NCBI RefSeq assembly: GCF_000243155.2 | Contig: NC_018017.1 | Span: 3,100,001-3,164,000, forward strand | Source: Desulfitobacterium dehalogenans ATCC 51507 | GTDB lineage: Bacteria; Bacillota; Desulfitobacteriia; Desulfitobacteriales; Desulfitobacteriaceae | Direction: 5' to 3' | Length of the DNA stretch: 64,000 bases | Shown: piece by piece, positions 39,578-48,548 of the stretch | How the letters are laid out: the number at the start of each line of letters is the position of its first letter | How positions within the stretch are numbered: position 1 is the first letter of the stretch | Made by a program: the position numbers and the translations under genes | The notes under the pieces: generated by a model | What the model saw: only the letters and a program-made list of their open reading frames with translations | The model's database searches: none | Told to the model about the DNA's origin: nothing

Positions 39578-40125
39578 TGATCCTATGGATTGCCCACATT
39601 ACCATCATCGGCTTCTTTACCTTCATCATCTGGGTAACACTAGGCGCTTTTAAACTCAAACCCTTTCAGCAGCTTATCCTCTCTCTTGGTATTTTGCTTT
39701 TAGTCAACACTACCCTCGAAGATATTTCCCCATTATTAAATACCATAACGGATTTTGCTGCAGGAGGGAAAAAGTTTGAAATGCCCGTCCAAGGAGAAAT
39801 TACGAAAACCTATGACCCACCTCATCATCACGGAATAGACATCGCCATACCAGAAGGAACACCGATAAGAGCTCAAGCTGATGGGAAAGTCATAAAAGCA
39901 CAATGGGATAATATCTATGGGCAAGTCGTTATAGTAGAATACCAAAATGGGCTCCAAGCCTTATATGCACATAACAGAGATATCCTGGTTAAGGAAGGAT
40001 ATCCTGTTGTCAAAGGTACAAAGATAGCATACAGCGGAAATACTGGTCGCTCCACCGGACCTCATCTACACTATGAGATCAGAATAAAAGGCAAAGCAGT
40101 AAACCCCTTTTTACACATAAAATAA
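39577..40125 (+). CDS. Membrane-anchored M23 (LytM) peptidase
   Basis: A 182-residue protein with two N-terminal helices and an extracellular LytM domain. Metal motifs HHGIDIAIPEG (H-x-x-x-D) and GPHLHYEIRIKG (H-x-H) are intact, so it should be an active peptidoglycan endopeptidase that opens the wall for DNA transfer. The element has a second such enzyme at 50,353. Confidence 0.88.
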   Translation: MILWIAHITIIGFFTFIIWVTLGAFKLKPFQQLILSLGILLLVNTTLEDISPLLNTITDFAAGGKKFEMPVQGEITKTYDPPHHHGIDIAIPEGTPIRAQADGKVIKAQWDNIYGQVVIVEYQNGLQALYAHNRDILVKEGYPVVKGTKIAYSGNTGRSTGPHLHYEIRIKGKAVNPFLHIK

Positions 40126-40701
40126 ATCCCTCTCCTCTCCCCCAACTCCCCCACTCTTCTCCCTGCACCCTCTTCTTTATATTGAACATATAAGTATTCA
40201 TGCGGATTTAGACAATCTTTTTCTTCGTTATAACGAATAGGTAAACGATTAATCTAACGAATGATTTAACGAACAAATAAAAGTAAGTTGGACATAATCC
40301 GGTAATCGCTTTCCCCTGTTCTCCAGGTTATTCGATAATGACTGGCGTTCCTATGGATCTAGGGGAAAAAATTAACCAGGTGATAAACACCTGGTTAATC
40401 ATGAAATATTTCAACACTTGAAGGTAATCTTAGCAATCCGGATTTTGTGAGATTTCTATACTTAATCTTACAGCGTGGAAACTTATCCTTAAATTATAAA
40501 TGCAGGGGTAAGTAATTTTAAGTTTTTTAGTTCATATTTTCAATATATTGCTTATTCACGCCTTGCCTTACCATTTCATTTATAAATTTTTCAATTTCCC
40601 CCACGCAGATCCTCCTAACCCCGAGATTTAGATCGCCCCATAATACTCCCCGGGAATCTTACATTTACAGCTAGAAAAATAATTATTTCCTTCATGTACT
40701 C
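40126..40701. other. Module boundary: terminator and excisionase-like remnant
   Basis: This gap separates the plus-strand module from the minus-strand YHYH gene. It holds the terminator at 40,365-40,399. On the minus strand at about 40,532-40,640 there is an open stretch reading LNLGVRRICVGEIEKFINEM and ending at a stop, resembling the C-terminal end of an excisionase/MerR-type HTH without a usable start. This is probably a decayed fragment. No other gene is seen. Confidence 0.45.
40365..40399 (-). terminator. Terminator between the convergent modules
   Basis: On the minus strand, ATTAACCAGGTG pairs with CACCTGGTTAAT around a five-base loop and is followed by TTTTTT. A perfect 12-bp stem. 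It would end transcripts from the YHYH side. Confidence 0.85.
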
Positions 40702-41601
40702 CTACTTCCTACCACTCCTAACCTTTCTAACCGCAATAGCCACGGCTCCTAAAATGCCTATACCAACGATACTCTCGAAGCCATTATTGTCCGAAGCTGT
40801 TTTCTCTTCAGTTTTGGCTAAATCCGTTTTGGTCACAGGTGAAGAACTCGCAGGAATGGCTTCCTCCAACTTAGATACCTCAATTTCTATACTATCAGTT
40901 ACCCCATTAAGTGTTTCGGCAGTGATAGTAGCAATACCGACACTCTTTGCAGATACCTCACCGGTATTACTAACCTCAACAATACTCGGATCAGTTGATG
41001 ACCAAGAAATAGACGTTTCTGTTGCATCTCTTGGAGCTATACTAGCTGTCAATACCTTACTCTCACCAACTAATAATGAAAACTCTTTCTCTTCTATAGA
41101 GATCTCTTCTACCGGCTTAATAACGGATATTGAGGTATTATCCTTCATCCCATTATTAGCTTGCACACTAATTACAGCAGTTCCAGCTCCGACAGCAGTG
41201 ATCACTCCGCTACTATTTACAGTAACAACATTTGTATCACTAGATGTCCAAGAAACAGACTTATTCGTTGCATTTGCTGGATTCGTCTCAGCTTTAAGCT
41301 CTATACTTTCTCCAATGTTTAAAGTATCTTTGTTAGAAGTTATTGAAACCGAAGAAACCGGTATCTCGGCCGGAGCTTCATAGGGACATATGCCATTAGG
41401 GTGTAAGTGTGCACTATAACCATGATGATAATGATAACTTCCTAAACCACTTGCATTTTTATTATCTCTATGGCCACCGCTTGAATCCGTCCTCCCAGAA
41501 TGAGCTATAGCCTTCTCAGGAGTTAATGAAATAAAACAATTACTTATCAAAACAGTCACTAATAGCCCAAGCATCACCCGTGTTTTTCTGATATCTCTCA
41601 T
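40702..41601 (-). CDS. YHYH-domain surface protein with two Big2 domains
   Basis: A 299-residue exported protein. A signal peptide (about 1-33) is followed by the YHYH-type motif GLGSYHYHHGYSAHLHPNG, a short His-rich domain of unknown chemistry. Then come two bacterial Ig-like Big2 domains (NIGESIELKAETNPANATNK; LLVGESKVLTASIAPRDATE), a Thr/Ser/Lys linker and a C-terminal helix with a basic tail (VRKVRSGRK) that anchors it. It would sit at the cell surface. Carried on the element as cargo. Confidence 0.85.
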   Translation of the reverse strand: MRDIRKTRVMLGLLVTVLISNCFISLTPEKAIAHSGRTDSSGGHRDNKNASGLGSYHYHHGYSAHLHPNGICPYEAPAEIPVSSVSITSNKDTLNIGESIELKAETNPANATNKSVSWTSSDTNVVTVNSSGVITAVGAGTAVISVQANNGMKDNTSISVIKPVEEISIEEKEFSLLVGESKVLTASIAPRDATETSISWSSTDPSIVEVSNTGEVSAKSVGIATITAETLNGVTDSIEIEVSKLEEAIPASSSPVTKTDLAKTEEKTASDNNGFESIVGIGILGAVAIAVRKVRSGRK

Positions 41602-42020
41602 TTCTCATGCACTCCTTTAGTTCCAAGAACAATCTTATTCTAAATTAAGCTATATTCATGTAATTATCGCACAATTCGTTTGACGAATTCCCGCGAATTT
41701 TGACCAACGAGAAAATAAGACAGTAAAACGAGGTGTGCTATTTCAGGTGAACTCTATTCCACTCTTCTGGAAAAAGGGTGAGTAGGTAAGTAAATACGTT
41801 GAGACTTTCACCCTGCCAAGACTACCCGACTTCATAGCAAAGATGAGCTCTCTTTCCCCATTTACGCGTGAAAGTTACCGTCAATAGTGCGCAAGCAATA
41901 TGGGTGGTATTTGCAAAGCAGTTTATGAAGAAACTCAAGTAATTTGGCAGAAATATTAGCAGTAGACGAACAGTGGCACTAGAAAAGGCTAGTAAGGCAA
42001 AGCTATAAAAAAGAAGGCAA
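41602..42020. other. Intergenic, leading into the repeat array
   Basis: About 420 bp before the tandem array. It holds the YHYH promoter region and short inverted stretches (AATTCG/CGAATT near 41,680-41,700). A minus-strand ORF at 41,822-42,112 runs into the first repeat and has no family features. I call no gene here. Confidence 0.45.
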
Positions 42021-43311
42021 AAAAAAGCAGAAGCCCCGGCCAACAATGTGAACCGGGGTTCTTGCTCCAGCACCGCCCTAACAGGGGTCAAGGACATCAA
42101 GGTCATTGACACTATACTCTATGCCCCTGCCAGGGGATGTGTGCAAACACTCCCGGGAATAAAAAAGCAGAAACCCCGGCTCACCACACCAGGGTTTCTG
42201 CTCCAAAGAAAGGAACTATGACTATATCTACCAATAAAGCTCTCGGCTCACTATACTATATGTCCATAACGAGTAAAGCGTGACAACCATTCCTGGGAGT
42301 AAAAAAGCAGAAGCCCAGCGCCTTATATTTGTACCGGGTTTCTACTTAGAAGAATATAAATTAGCCATTTAGAGGTAACTTTATGACTATCATCCCCACC
42401 CCACTATATGTCCCTGGCCGGGGATGTGTGACAAGTTTAAAAAGCAGAAACCCCGGCCGACCACACCAGGGTTTCTGCTCCAAAGAAAGGATACTATGAC
42501 TATATCTACCAATAAAGCTCTCGGCTCACTATACTATATGTCCATAACGAGTAAAGCGTGACAACCATTCCTGGGAGTAAAAAAGCAGAAGCCCAGCGCC
42601 TTATATTTGTACCGGGTTTCTGCTTAGAAGAATATAAATTAGCCGTTTAGAGGTAACTTTATGACTATCATCCCCACCCCACTATATGTCCCTGGCCGGG
42701 GATGTGTGACAAGTTTAAAAAGCAGAAACCCCGGCCGACCACACCAGGGTTTCTGCTCCAAAGAAAGGAACTATGACTATATCTACCAATAAAGCTCTCG
42801 GCTCACTATACTATATGTCCATAACGAGTAAAGCGTGACAACCATTCCTGGGAGTAAAAAAGCAGAAGCCCAGCGCCTTATATTTGTACCGGGTTTCTGC
42901 TTAGAAGAATATAAATTAGCCATTTAGAGGTAACTTTATGACTATCATCCCCACCCCACTATATGTCCCTGGCCGGGGATGTGTGACAAGTTTAAAAAGC
43001 AGAAACCCCGGCCGACCACACCAGGGTTTCTGCTCCAAAGAAAGGAACTATGACTATATCTACCAATAAAGCTCTCGGCTCACTATACTATATGTCCATA
43101 ACGAGTAAAGCGTGACAACCATTCCTGGGAGTAAAAAAGCAGAAGCCCAGCGCCTTATATTTGTACCGGGTTTCTGCTTAGAAGAATATAAATTAGCCAT
43201 TTAGAGGTAACTTTATGACTATCATCCCCACCCCACTATATGTCCCTGGCCGGGGATGTGTGACAAGTTTAAAAAGCAGAAACCCCGGCCGACCACACCA
43301 GGGTAACAAAT
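42021..43311. repeat. Tandem array of about 139-bp units in alternating A/B types
   Basis: Ten copies start with GCAGAA at 42,027, 42,167, 42,307, 42,444, 42,585, 42,722, 42,862, 42,999, 43,139 and 43,276, so steps are 137-141 bp and the A+B pair repeats every 277-278 bp. The first unit is diverged and the last truncated. Each unit has a hairpin that on the minus strand is a terminator (stem AGCAGAAACCC/GGGTTTCTGCT, then five or six Ts). Each also has a minus-strand TTGTCA-N20-TATAGT element; the same element recurs beyond the array at about 43,320-43,356 with a different spacer. No protein-coding pattern is conserved between A and B types. Confidence 0.9.
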
Positions 43312-43356
43312 AACATCCCTACTACACTATACGCACATACTCCCATAAACGTGACA
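42040..43356 (-). ncRNA. Candidate tandem small-RNA genes inside the array
   Basis: Each unit, read on the minus strand, has a promoter-like element, about 85-95 transcribed bases and a terminator, which is the make-up of an sRNA gene. A and B transcripts share a block of the form AUAGUCAUA-(A)GUU-CCU. Its complement AGG-N-AACU-UAUGACUAU looks like a ribosome site plus start codon, so the RNAs could be antisense regulators of translation. This is a prediction from layout; the 20-bp promoter spacing is not ideal for the main sigma factor. Confidence 0.45.
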
Positions 43357-43382
43357 AGCATCGATAATCTCGGTGCTTTTTT
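43357..43382 (+). terminator. Plus-strand terminator at the array edge
   Basis: AGCATCGA pairs with TCTCGGTGCT-type bases (AGCA/TGCT and CGA/TCG), followed by six Ts. It insulates the glycan cluster from upstream plus-strand transcription. Confidence 0.65.
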
Positions 43383-43588
43383 CATAAAAACTTCCGCAAA
43401 ATCTATTGACATCAGACACCGTTGCTCTTGACTAATGGTTGGCAACTACAAGCCCCCATAGTGGACTTTCACTACCTAGTAATCGACATTCGTGGAGCAT
43501 ACACAAGAGCTTATTTTTGCACCAGAACCCTATTCACTTAACACTGTCAATATGCATAGAATACACAAAATATAAAAGGAGAATGAAT

Positions 43589-44563
43589 ATGAAAGTCCTC
43601 GTGACTGGAGGAGCTGGCTTCATTGGCTCCCATCTTGTAGAATCTCTTGTTTGCCAAGGTATTGAAGTCTCCATAATAGACAATTTGGTATCTGGACAGT
43701 CATGTATGTCTCACCCGCTTGTGGCATTCCACCATATGGATATATGTAGTAGAGATGCCAAAGCCGTTATTATACGTGAAAAACCCGATGTCGTTTTTCA
43801 CTTAGCTGCTCAGACAGATGTTCGGAAATCTCTTCAGGATCCGCAATATGATGCCAAGGTGAATATTTGCGGAACAATCAACCTTCTTGAGGCTTGCCGG
43901 GAAGCCAAGGTTAGAAAACTGATCTTCACTTCTACTTCAGCTGTGTATGGAGATCTGCATAAGGAACCGATTTCAGAAGAAGATCCAGTGGCACCAATCT
44001 CCTATTATGGCTTATCTAAATGGGCCGCCGAGTCATATATTCTTCTTTTCCATCAACTTTATGGAATTTCCTACACCATCCTGCGTTTCAGCAATGTCTA
44101 TGGCCCAGGGCAAATAGCCAAAGGGGAAGGTGGAGTAGTAGCTGTTTTTTTGGATCATATCCATGCAAAAAAAACACTTAACATTCACGGTGATGGCGCA
44201 CAAACACGTGATTTTGTATATGTGAAAGATGTGGTCCGGGCAATTCAGGCTGCAGTTGAGCGGGGAGATCAGGAAATCATCCAGGTCAGTTCATCCGGAA
44301 AGACTTCAGTAAACCAATTAGTCTCTATGTTGTCCCGTATTCATGGATCGGCGTTCGAAATCATTCACACTCCAGCCAATCAAGGAGATGTAAAACACAG
44401 TTGCCTAGATAACAGAAAAGCATATGAACTGTTGCAGTGGCAGCCACTGATAGACTTACCAGACGGTTTAGCCACCACCTATGCCTATTCAAAAAATAAA
44501 ATAAAAGGAGATAGTGATATTGCGACTACAAGATTTGAAAGGAACGTACGATGCCGTTTATAG
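43589..44563 (+). CDS. NAD-dependent epimerase/dehydratase (GalE-like SDR)
   Basis: A 324-residue extended SDR. The N-terminus MKVLVTGGAGFIGSHLV is the NAD-binding motif. The catalytic residues lie in FTSTSAVYGD and ISYYGLSKWAAE (Y-x-x-x-K), and RFSNVYGPGQ is typical of UDP-sugar 4-epimerases. Start at the ATG 43,589, about eight bases behind AAAGGAG. It heads the cargo glycan cluster and probably supplies a UDP-sugar. Confidence 0.88.
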   Translation: MKVLVTGGAGFIGSHLVESLVCQGIEVSIIDNLVSGQSCMSHPLVAFHHMDICSRDAKAVIIREKPDVVFHLAAQTDVRKSLQDPQYDAKVNICGTINLLEACREAKVRKLIFTSTSAVYGDLHKEPISEEDPVAPISYYGLSKWAAESYILLFHQLYGISYTILRFSNVYGPGQIAKGEGGVVAVFLDHIHAKKTLNIHGDGAQTRDFVYVKDVVRAIQAAVERGDQEIIQVSSSGKTSVNQLVSMLSRIHGSAFEIIHTPANQGDVKHSCLDNRKAYELLQWQPLIDLPDGLATTYAYSKNKIKGDSDIATTRFERNVRCRL

Positions 44564-45152
44564 TCTAGGGGATCTTTGCCTCGGCTCTATACAACTGGAA
44601 AAGAATAACCTCAGACCTTACTCAGGGGTTTTGGATTGGATGGCTTCTCCCGCGTTGTCCGATGTTAATCGTCTTTTAAAGAACCGTTTTATTGGGTTTA
44701 TGGACCTTCCCAATTTACGGATTATCGGCTATGCCGGAGAAAAAAATATATGTGTATCAGACGACGCCTACCATATGGTGTCCAATCACGATTTCGAAAT
44801 AGGGAAAAATTCATTATCTCACTTAGGCAGTTATGCGGAAGTAAAAGAAAAATTTGATCGTCGCATTCATCGTTTTCTGGAGAAAGCAGCCACTTGTCAA
44901 CGTATGCTTTTTGTTCGGACTGAAGGTGATCTGGGAGAAGCTAAAGAGCTTGTAAAGGTGCTGTCGGCTTTAGTCAGGAATGATTTTCGAGTGCTTCTTG
45001 TTAATCATACGAATGTTCAAGGGTTGGTTGAAGACGATTGGCCTTTGGATAAAGTGTGCGCAATTCAACTTCCTGCCGAAAATAAGTTTACCGCGAATGA
45101 TCACTTCTGGACAAAAATGCTTAAAGACATTGATATTAGCAATAAGGAGTGA
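44520..45152 (+). CDS. DUF1796 putative papain-like cysteine peptidase family protein
   Basis: A 210-residue protein starting LRLQDLKGTYDAVYSLGDLC, matching the DUF1796 pattern (YDAVYSLGDLCLGSI with FDWL/LDWM and a later NHDF). The family is described as putative cysteine peptidases but is often found with glycosyltransferases. TTG start at 44,520, nine bases behind GGAG, overlapping the epimerase end by about 44 bp. Role in the cluster unknown. Confidence 0.75.
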   Translation: MRLQDLKGTYDAVYSLGDLCLGSIQLEKNNLRPYSGVLDWMASPALSDVNRLLKNRFIGFMDLPNLRIIGYAGEKNICVSDDAYHMVSNHDFEIGKNSLSHLGSYAEVKEKFDRRIHRFLEKAATCQRMLFVRTEGDLGEAKELVKVLSALVRNDFRVLLVNHTNVQGLVEDDWPLDKVCAIQLPAENKFTANDHFWTKMLKDIDISNKE

Positions 45153-45157
45153 ATAAT

Positions 45158-46153
45158 ATGTTCACAAACTCAATCATTTTGGTTACCGGGGGAAGTGGCT
45201 CATGGGGACAAGAGTTGGTAAAGGAATTATTACTTCATAATCCACAAAGAATTATCATTTTTTCCCGTAACGAAGCCAGCCAAGTAAAAATGAATCGGGA
45301 AATCAATGACCCAAGATTGATTTTTTCTATAGGTGACGTCCGAGATCTTAATGCCTTGACTAAAGCGTGTGAAGGGGTAAATTACATTTTTCATCTTGCC
45401 GCGCTGAAGCACGTACCCGTCTGCGAAGAACAGCCGTTAGAGGCTTGGAAAACAAACGTAATTGGAACACAAAATGTGATCGAAGCTGCGATTGCAAATC
45501 GTGTAAAAAAGGTTATAAACATCTCAACTGACAAGGCAGCAGATCCGGTCAACTTTTATGGAATGACTAAAGCGATTGGCGAAAAGCTTATCGTATACGC
45601 GAATCTACAAAACGAAGAGACGAAGTTCATTAACGTACGAGGAGGTAATATTCTCGGTTCCAACGGCAGTGTCCTTAATATATTTATTGAGCAGTTAAAA
45701 GAAAAACGTAAAATCGGTATTACTGACAAAAAGATGATCCGGTTCTTTATGACCCCGAAATCGGCAACCGAACTTTTACTAACTGCAGCCAAGGAAGGAA
45801 AGGGTGGAGAAACTTTCATTTTGATGATGTCGCAGTGGAAGATATTGGATTTGGCTGAGGTATTAATAGAAACTTATGGTACGGCAGATACAGAAATTGT
45901 CGAAACCGGAATTAGACCGGGAGAAAAACTCGACGAGGTTTTTCTCTCATCAATAGAACGTGACAATTCGGTGGTTTTGAACAATCAGTACTTGGTGGTA
46001 CTCCCGTCGACTAATATACCGACGTTAAAGCAGGCTTATGCTTCTTGTCCGTCCGTAAAAATGGAATCCTATTTTTCTAAGAATCTCCTCAAGAGCAAAG
46101 CAGAAATTAAACAAATACTGACTGACGAGGGTTTTTTGTCTCAAAAATTTTAA
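45158..46153 (+). CDS. UDP-GlcNAc 4,6-dehydratase-like SDR (PseB/CapE type)
   Basis: A 331-residue extended SDR: IILVTGGSGSWGQELVKELL, AALKHVPVCEEQPLEAWKTN, ISTDKAADPVNFYGMTKAIG (T-D-K and Y-x-x-x-K). This signature is of inverting 4,6-dehydratases that start nonulosonate or QuiNAc/FucNAc synthesis. The ATG at 45,158 is eight bases behind AAGGAG. It would make a deoxy-keto sugar for the neighbouring glycosyltransferase. Confidence 0.88.
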   Translation: MFTNSIILVTGGSGSWGQELVKELLLHNPQRIIIFSRNEASQVKMNREINDPRLIFSIGDVRDLNALTKACEGVNYIFHLAALKHVPVCEEQPLEAWKTNVIGTQNVIEAAIANRVKKVINISTDKAADPVNFYGMTKAIGEKLIVYANLQNEETKFINVRGGNILGSNGSVLNIFIEQLKEKRKIGITDKKMIRFFMTPKSATELLLTAAKEGKGGETFILMMSQWKILDLAEVLIETYGTADTEIVETGIRPGEKLDEVFLSSIERDNSVVLNNQYLVVLPSTNIPTLKQAYASCPSVKMESYFSKNLLKSKAEIKQILTDEGFLSQKF

Positions 46154-46217
46154 TAAAGGAGTAATTTGATTGCAGATGCCCCCTAGGCATCTGTCTACAT
46201 AAAAAGGAGATGAACCA

Positions 46218-47450
46218 ATGAAAATTCTGCTTGCAACCTACTGGCATGTCCCTCATTTGGGAGGCGTTTGGCCGTATATGTTACAACTGAAAAAAAAGCT
46301 GGAATCATTAAATCATGAGGTGGATTTACTTGGCTACGGTGATGAAGCCGGAAGTTTTGTGCACTTAGTTAATAAACAGCAACTTAATACTGATAAGTTA
46401 CTTCCAGTTCTTAAATCAATGCTAAATGAATCTGATTACCCTACAATCTATATGAATAAGCTTATAGAGTATACCGAATTCCGTCGTTATCTTTTTGAAT
46501 TGTCAACCGCCTATTTCGGTCTGGAATCCTATGACGTCATTCATACGCAAGATGTTATTTCCACCGTAAGCATCAACCGAATTAGGCCACCAAAAGCAGC
46601 CCTTGTCGCCTCCCTTCATGGATCTGTTGCACACGAGATTAGGCTTCAGTTAGAGACCATTCACAAGTCTCCGACCTCTTATATGGCTAGAAGATATTTT
46701 GACCAACTGGAGTATGACGGTGCATCATCAGCAGAATACACCGTTCTTAATAATCAATGGATGAAAAAAATACTAACCGACGAATTCCGTGTTCCCAACG
46801 AGAAAATCGAAGTGTTTCATTATGGCTACGATATTGAGAAATTTTTCCTGCTAATGAAGAAAACATCCGAGATTAAACGTCCCGTTAATAAGAAAGTGAT
46901 CATGTATTCAGGCCGGTTGGTTCAACTAAAAGGCGTGGAGCATCTTCTTGATGCACTCGGGCGACTAAAGGAAGAACGTCAAGATTGGATTTGCTGGATT
47001 GCCGGAGAGGGAGATAAGCTAGCAGAACTTCGCCTCCAGTGTAAGGTCCTGGGACTGGAAGAAGATGTTATGTTCTTAGGAAATCGAGATGATATCCCAA
47101 GTTTATTGGCACAAGCTGACATCTTCGTACTTCCGAGCATTATTGAGAACCAGCCTTTATCAATTATTGAAGCTCAACTCGCCGGAAAAGCGATTATCGC
47201 CAGTAACGCAGGAGGATTGCCTGAAATGATCCAACACAATGTTACAGGTTTATTGACGCCTGTAGGAAATATAGAGTGTTTATGTGCCAATTTAAATAAG
47301 TTGCTGAAAAGCCAATCTCTTCGAATTACACTTGGTTCTGCAGCTAAGGATTGGGGGTTGTCTCATTGGTCACTAGACAACATGGTAAACCATACCGTAG
47401 AAGTTTATCAAAAAGCTATTACGGAAAGGAGGCGAAGTCTTAATGATTAG
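46218..47450 (+). CDS. Glycosyltransferase family 4 protein
   Basis: A 410-residue GT-B enzyme. The N-terminal domain has YWHVPHLGGVWPYMLQL; the C-terminal nucleotide-sugar domain has MYSGRLVQLKGVEHLLDAL and the GT4 motif EAQLAGKAIIASNAGGLPEM (E-x7-E region). AAAAGGAG lies before the ATG. It overlaps the next gene by 8 bp. Acceptor unknown; probably modifies a surface protein or polymer. Confidence 0.9.
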   Translation: MKILLATYWHVPHLGGVWPYMLQLKKKLESLNHEVDLLGYGDEAGSFVHLVNKQQLNTDKLLPVLKSMLNESDYPTIYMNKLIEYTEFRRYLFELSTAYFGLESYDVIHTQDVISTVSINRIRPPKAALVASLHGSVAHEIRLQLETIHKSPTSYMARRYFDQLEYDGASSAEYTVLNNQWMKKILTDEFRVPNEKIEVFHYGYDIEKFFLLMKKTSEIKRPVNKKVIMYSGRLVQLKGVEHLLDALGRLKEERQDWICWIAGEGDKLAELRLQCKVLGLEEDVMFLGNRDDIPSLLAQADIFVLPSIIENQPLSIIEAQLAGKAIIASNAGGLPEMIQHNVTGLLTPVGNIECLCANLNKLLKSQSLRITLGSAAKDWGLSHWSLDNMVNHTVEVYQKAITERRRSLND

Positions 47451-47985
47451 CCTTAGAATCATCTGGACCAGGTTTATAAAAATGTTAACACGGGTATTTA
47501 TATATTTCTGGTGTTGTATAAAAAAGGTGATTCATATAGACGACAGCAAAGAACCATTAATGGTTAGCGTAGAACCAAAGGTCAATGCTGAACCGGAGGT
47601 CAATGCTGAACCAGAGGTCAATGCTGAACCGGAGGTCAATGCTGAACCGGAGGTCAATGCTGAACCAGAGGTTAATACTGAATTGGAAGTAGCTATAGAA
47701 TTAAATGAAAGTCCTGACGGCTACCAATATATTATGTTAGACACTCAATTCAATAACTTTCATATCTGGCGCAAAATTTTTACATGCCTTCCTAATGAAT
47801 ACGTTATTCCTAATCCTCAGTCTATCGATGTTCTTCTGCCGATGACAGCCGATTTCTACTGCAACCTGTTTCCTTCAGCGTCTAGGCATCCCAGTCTCTT
47901 GGTTGATGATCAGGTTTGGAAGCGAATCAAAGCCACTTTGCCTAAGGATTATCAACTTCCTGGTGCTATTCTCCAATTGGGATAG
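47443..47985 (+). CDS. Membrane-anchored protein with EPEVNA repeats
   Basis: A 180-residue protein with an N-terminal helix (VFIYFWCCIKKVI), a linker of five to six EPEVNA hexapeptides coded by a perfect 18-bp repeat, and a C-terminal domain of about 100 residues (YQYIMLDTQFNNFHIWRKIF). The repeat number can vary without frameshift. Translationally coupled to the glycosyltransferase, so it may be its membrane partner or a glycosylated target. No family recognised. Confidence 0.65.
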   Translation: MISLRIIWTRFIKMLTRVFIYFWCCIKKVIHIDDSKEPLMVSVEPKVNAEPEVNAEPEVNAEPEVNAEPEVNAEPEVNTELEVAIELNESPDGYQYIMLDTQFNNFHIWRKIFTCLPNEYVIPNPQSIDVLLPMTADFYCNLFPSASRHPSLLVDDQVWKRIKATLPKDYQLPGAILQLG

Positions 47986-48548
47986 TTTACAATTAAGTCC
48001 CCACAACAGATCACTTCTTAAATACATGCAATTTTGATGATAACCTTTGCCCACTATATAGATGAAAGTCCTAATGATACCAGTTCCAATGGTTGTCAAA
48101 TAGGCCCCCTTCAGCTGGAGCCGAGAATAGTCCCTTTGGCCTATGTGTATATTTTTTTCAATATCCTATTAAGTCTTTCCAAGTCATGGGTTTTAGACAA
48201 GACTCTTGTATCTTGAAGTGCTTCAAAAGCATAACTCTGAATTCCTCTTCAAAGGCTTCTGCTTCAAGGCATCTTTCGGGCCTAAAGCTGCGCTCATAAT
48301 CATGCTTAAAAACAACCCCAAAGATCCGATCCATGACCCAAAGGAAAGCCTGGAAGGTCACGGCCCAAAGACCGGAGTCCAATGGACCGAGCGAATAGCG
48401 AACCTGGAAGGGCTTCCACATGCTCACTCAAAACAACAAAAACCCTTTCAAACCCTTAAGAAAAACACTAATAAAAAGCTACACAGATACTGAAAAAAAT
48501 CAGCTCACTTTACATCAAGACAGTGGAACCTCACCATTCCCTTAAAGG
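47986..48548. other. Gap after glycan cluster with a doubtful minus-strand ORF
   Basis: About 560 bp between convergent genes. A minus-strand frame at 48,158-48,427 (89 residues, with SFRPERCLEAEAFEEEFRVM) could be a small gene or a fragment read after rep, but it has no clear ribosome site. An overlapping plus frame at 48,206-48,493 is no better. No repeat or strong terminator stands out. Confidence 0.35.

Noticed and set aside
41822-42112. 96-residue minus-strand protein
   Set aside because: It runs into the first array unit and its terminator hairpin, has no ribosome site and no family features.
42021-43311. CRISPR array
   Set aside because: Units are 137-141 bp and nearly identical throughout; there is no short repeat/unique spacer pattern and no cas genes nearby.
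42021-43311. Chain of small peptide genes on the plus strand
   Set aside because: A-type units have a plausible 21-codon frame with a ribosome site, but the frame is not kept in B-type units and runs through the hairpin.
48206-48493. 95-residue plus-strand ORF after the glycan cluster
   Set aside because: It overlaps an equally doubtful minus-strand frame and has no ribosome site or motif.
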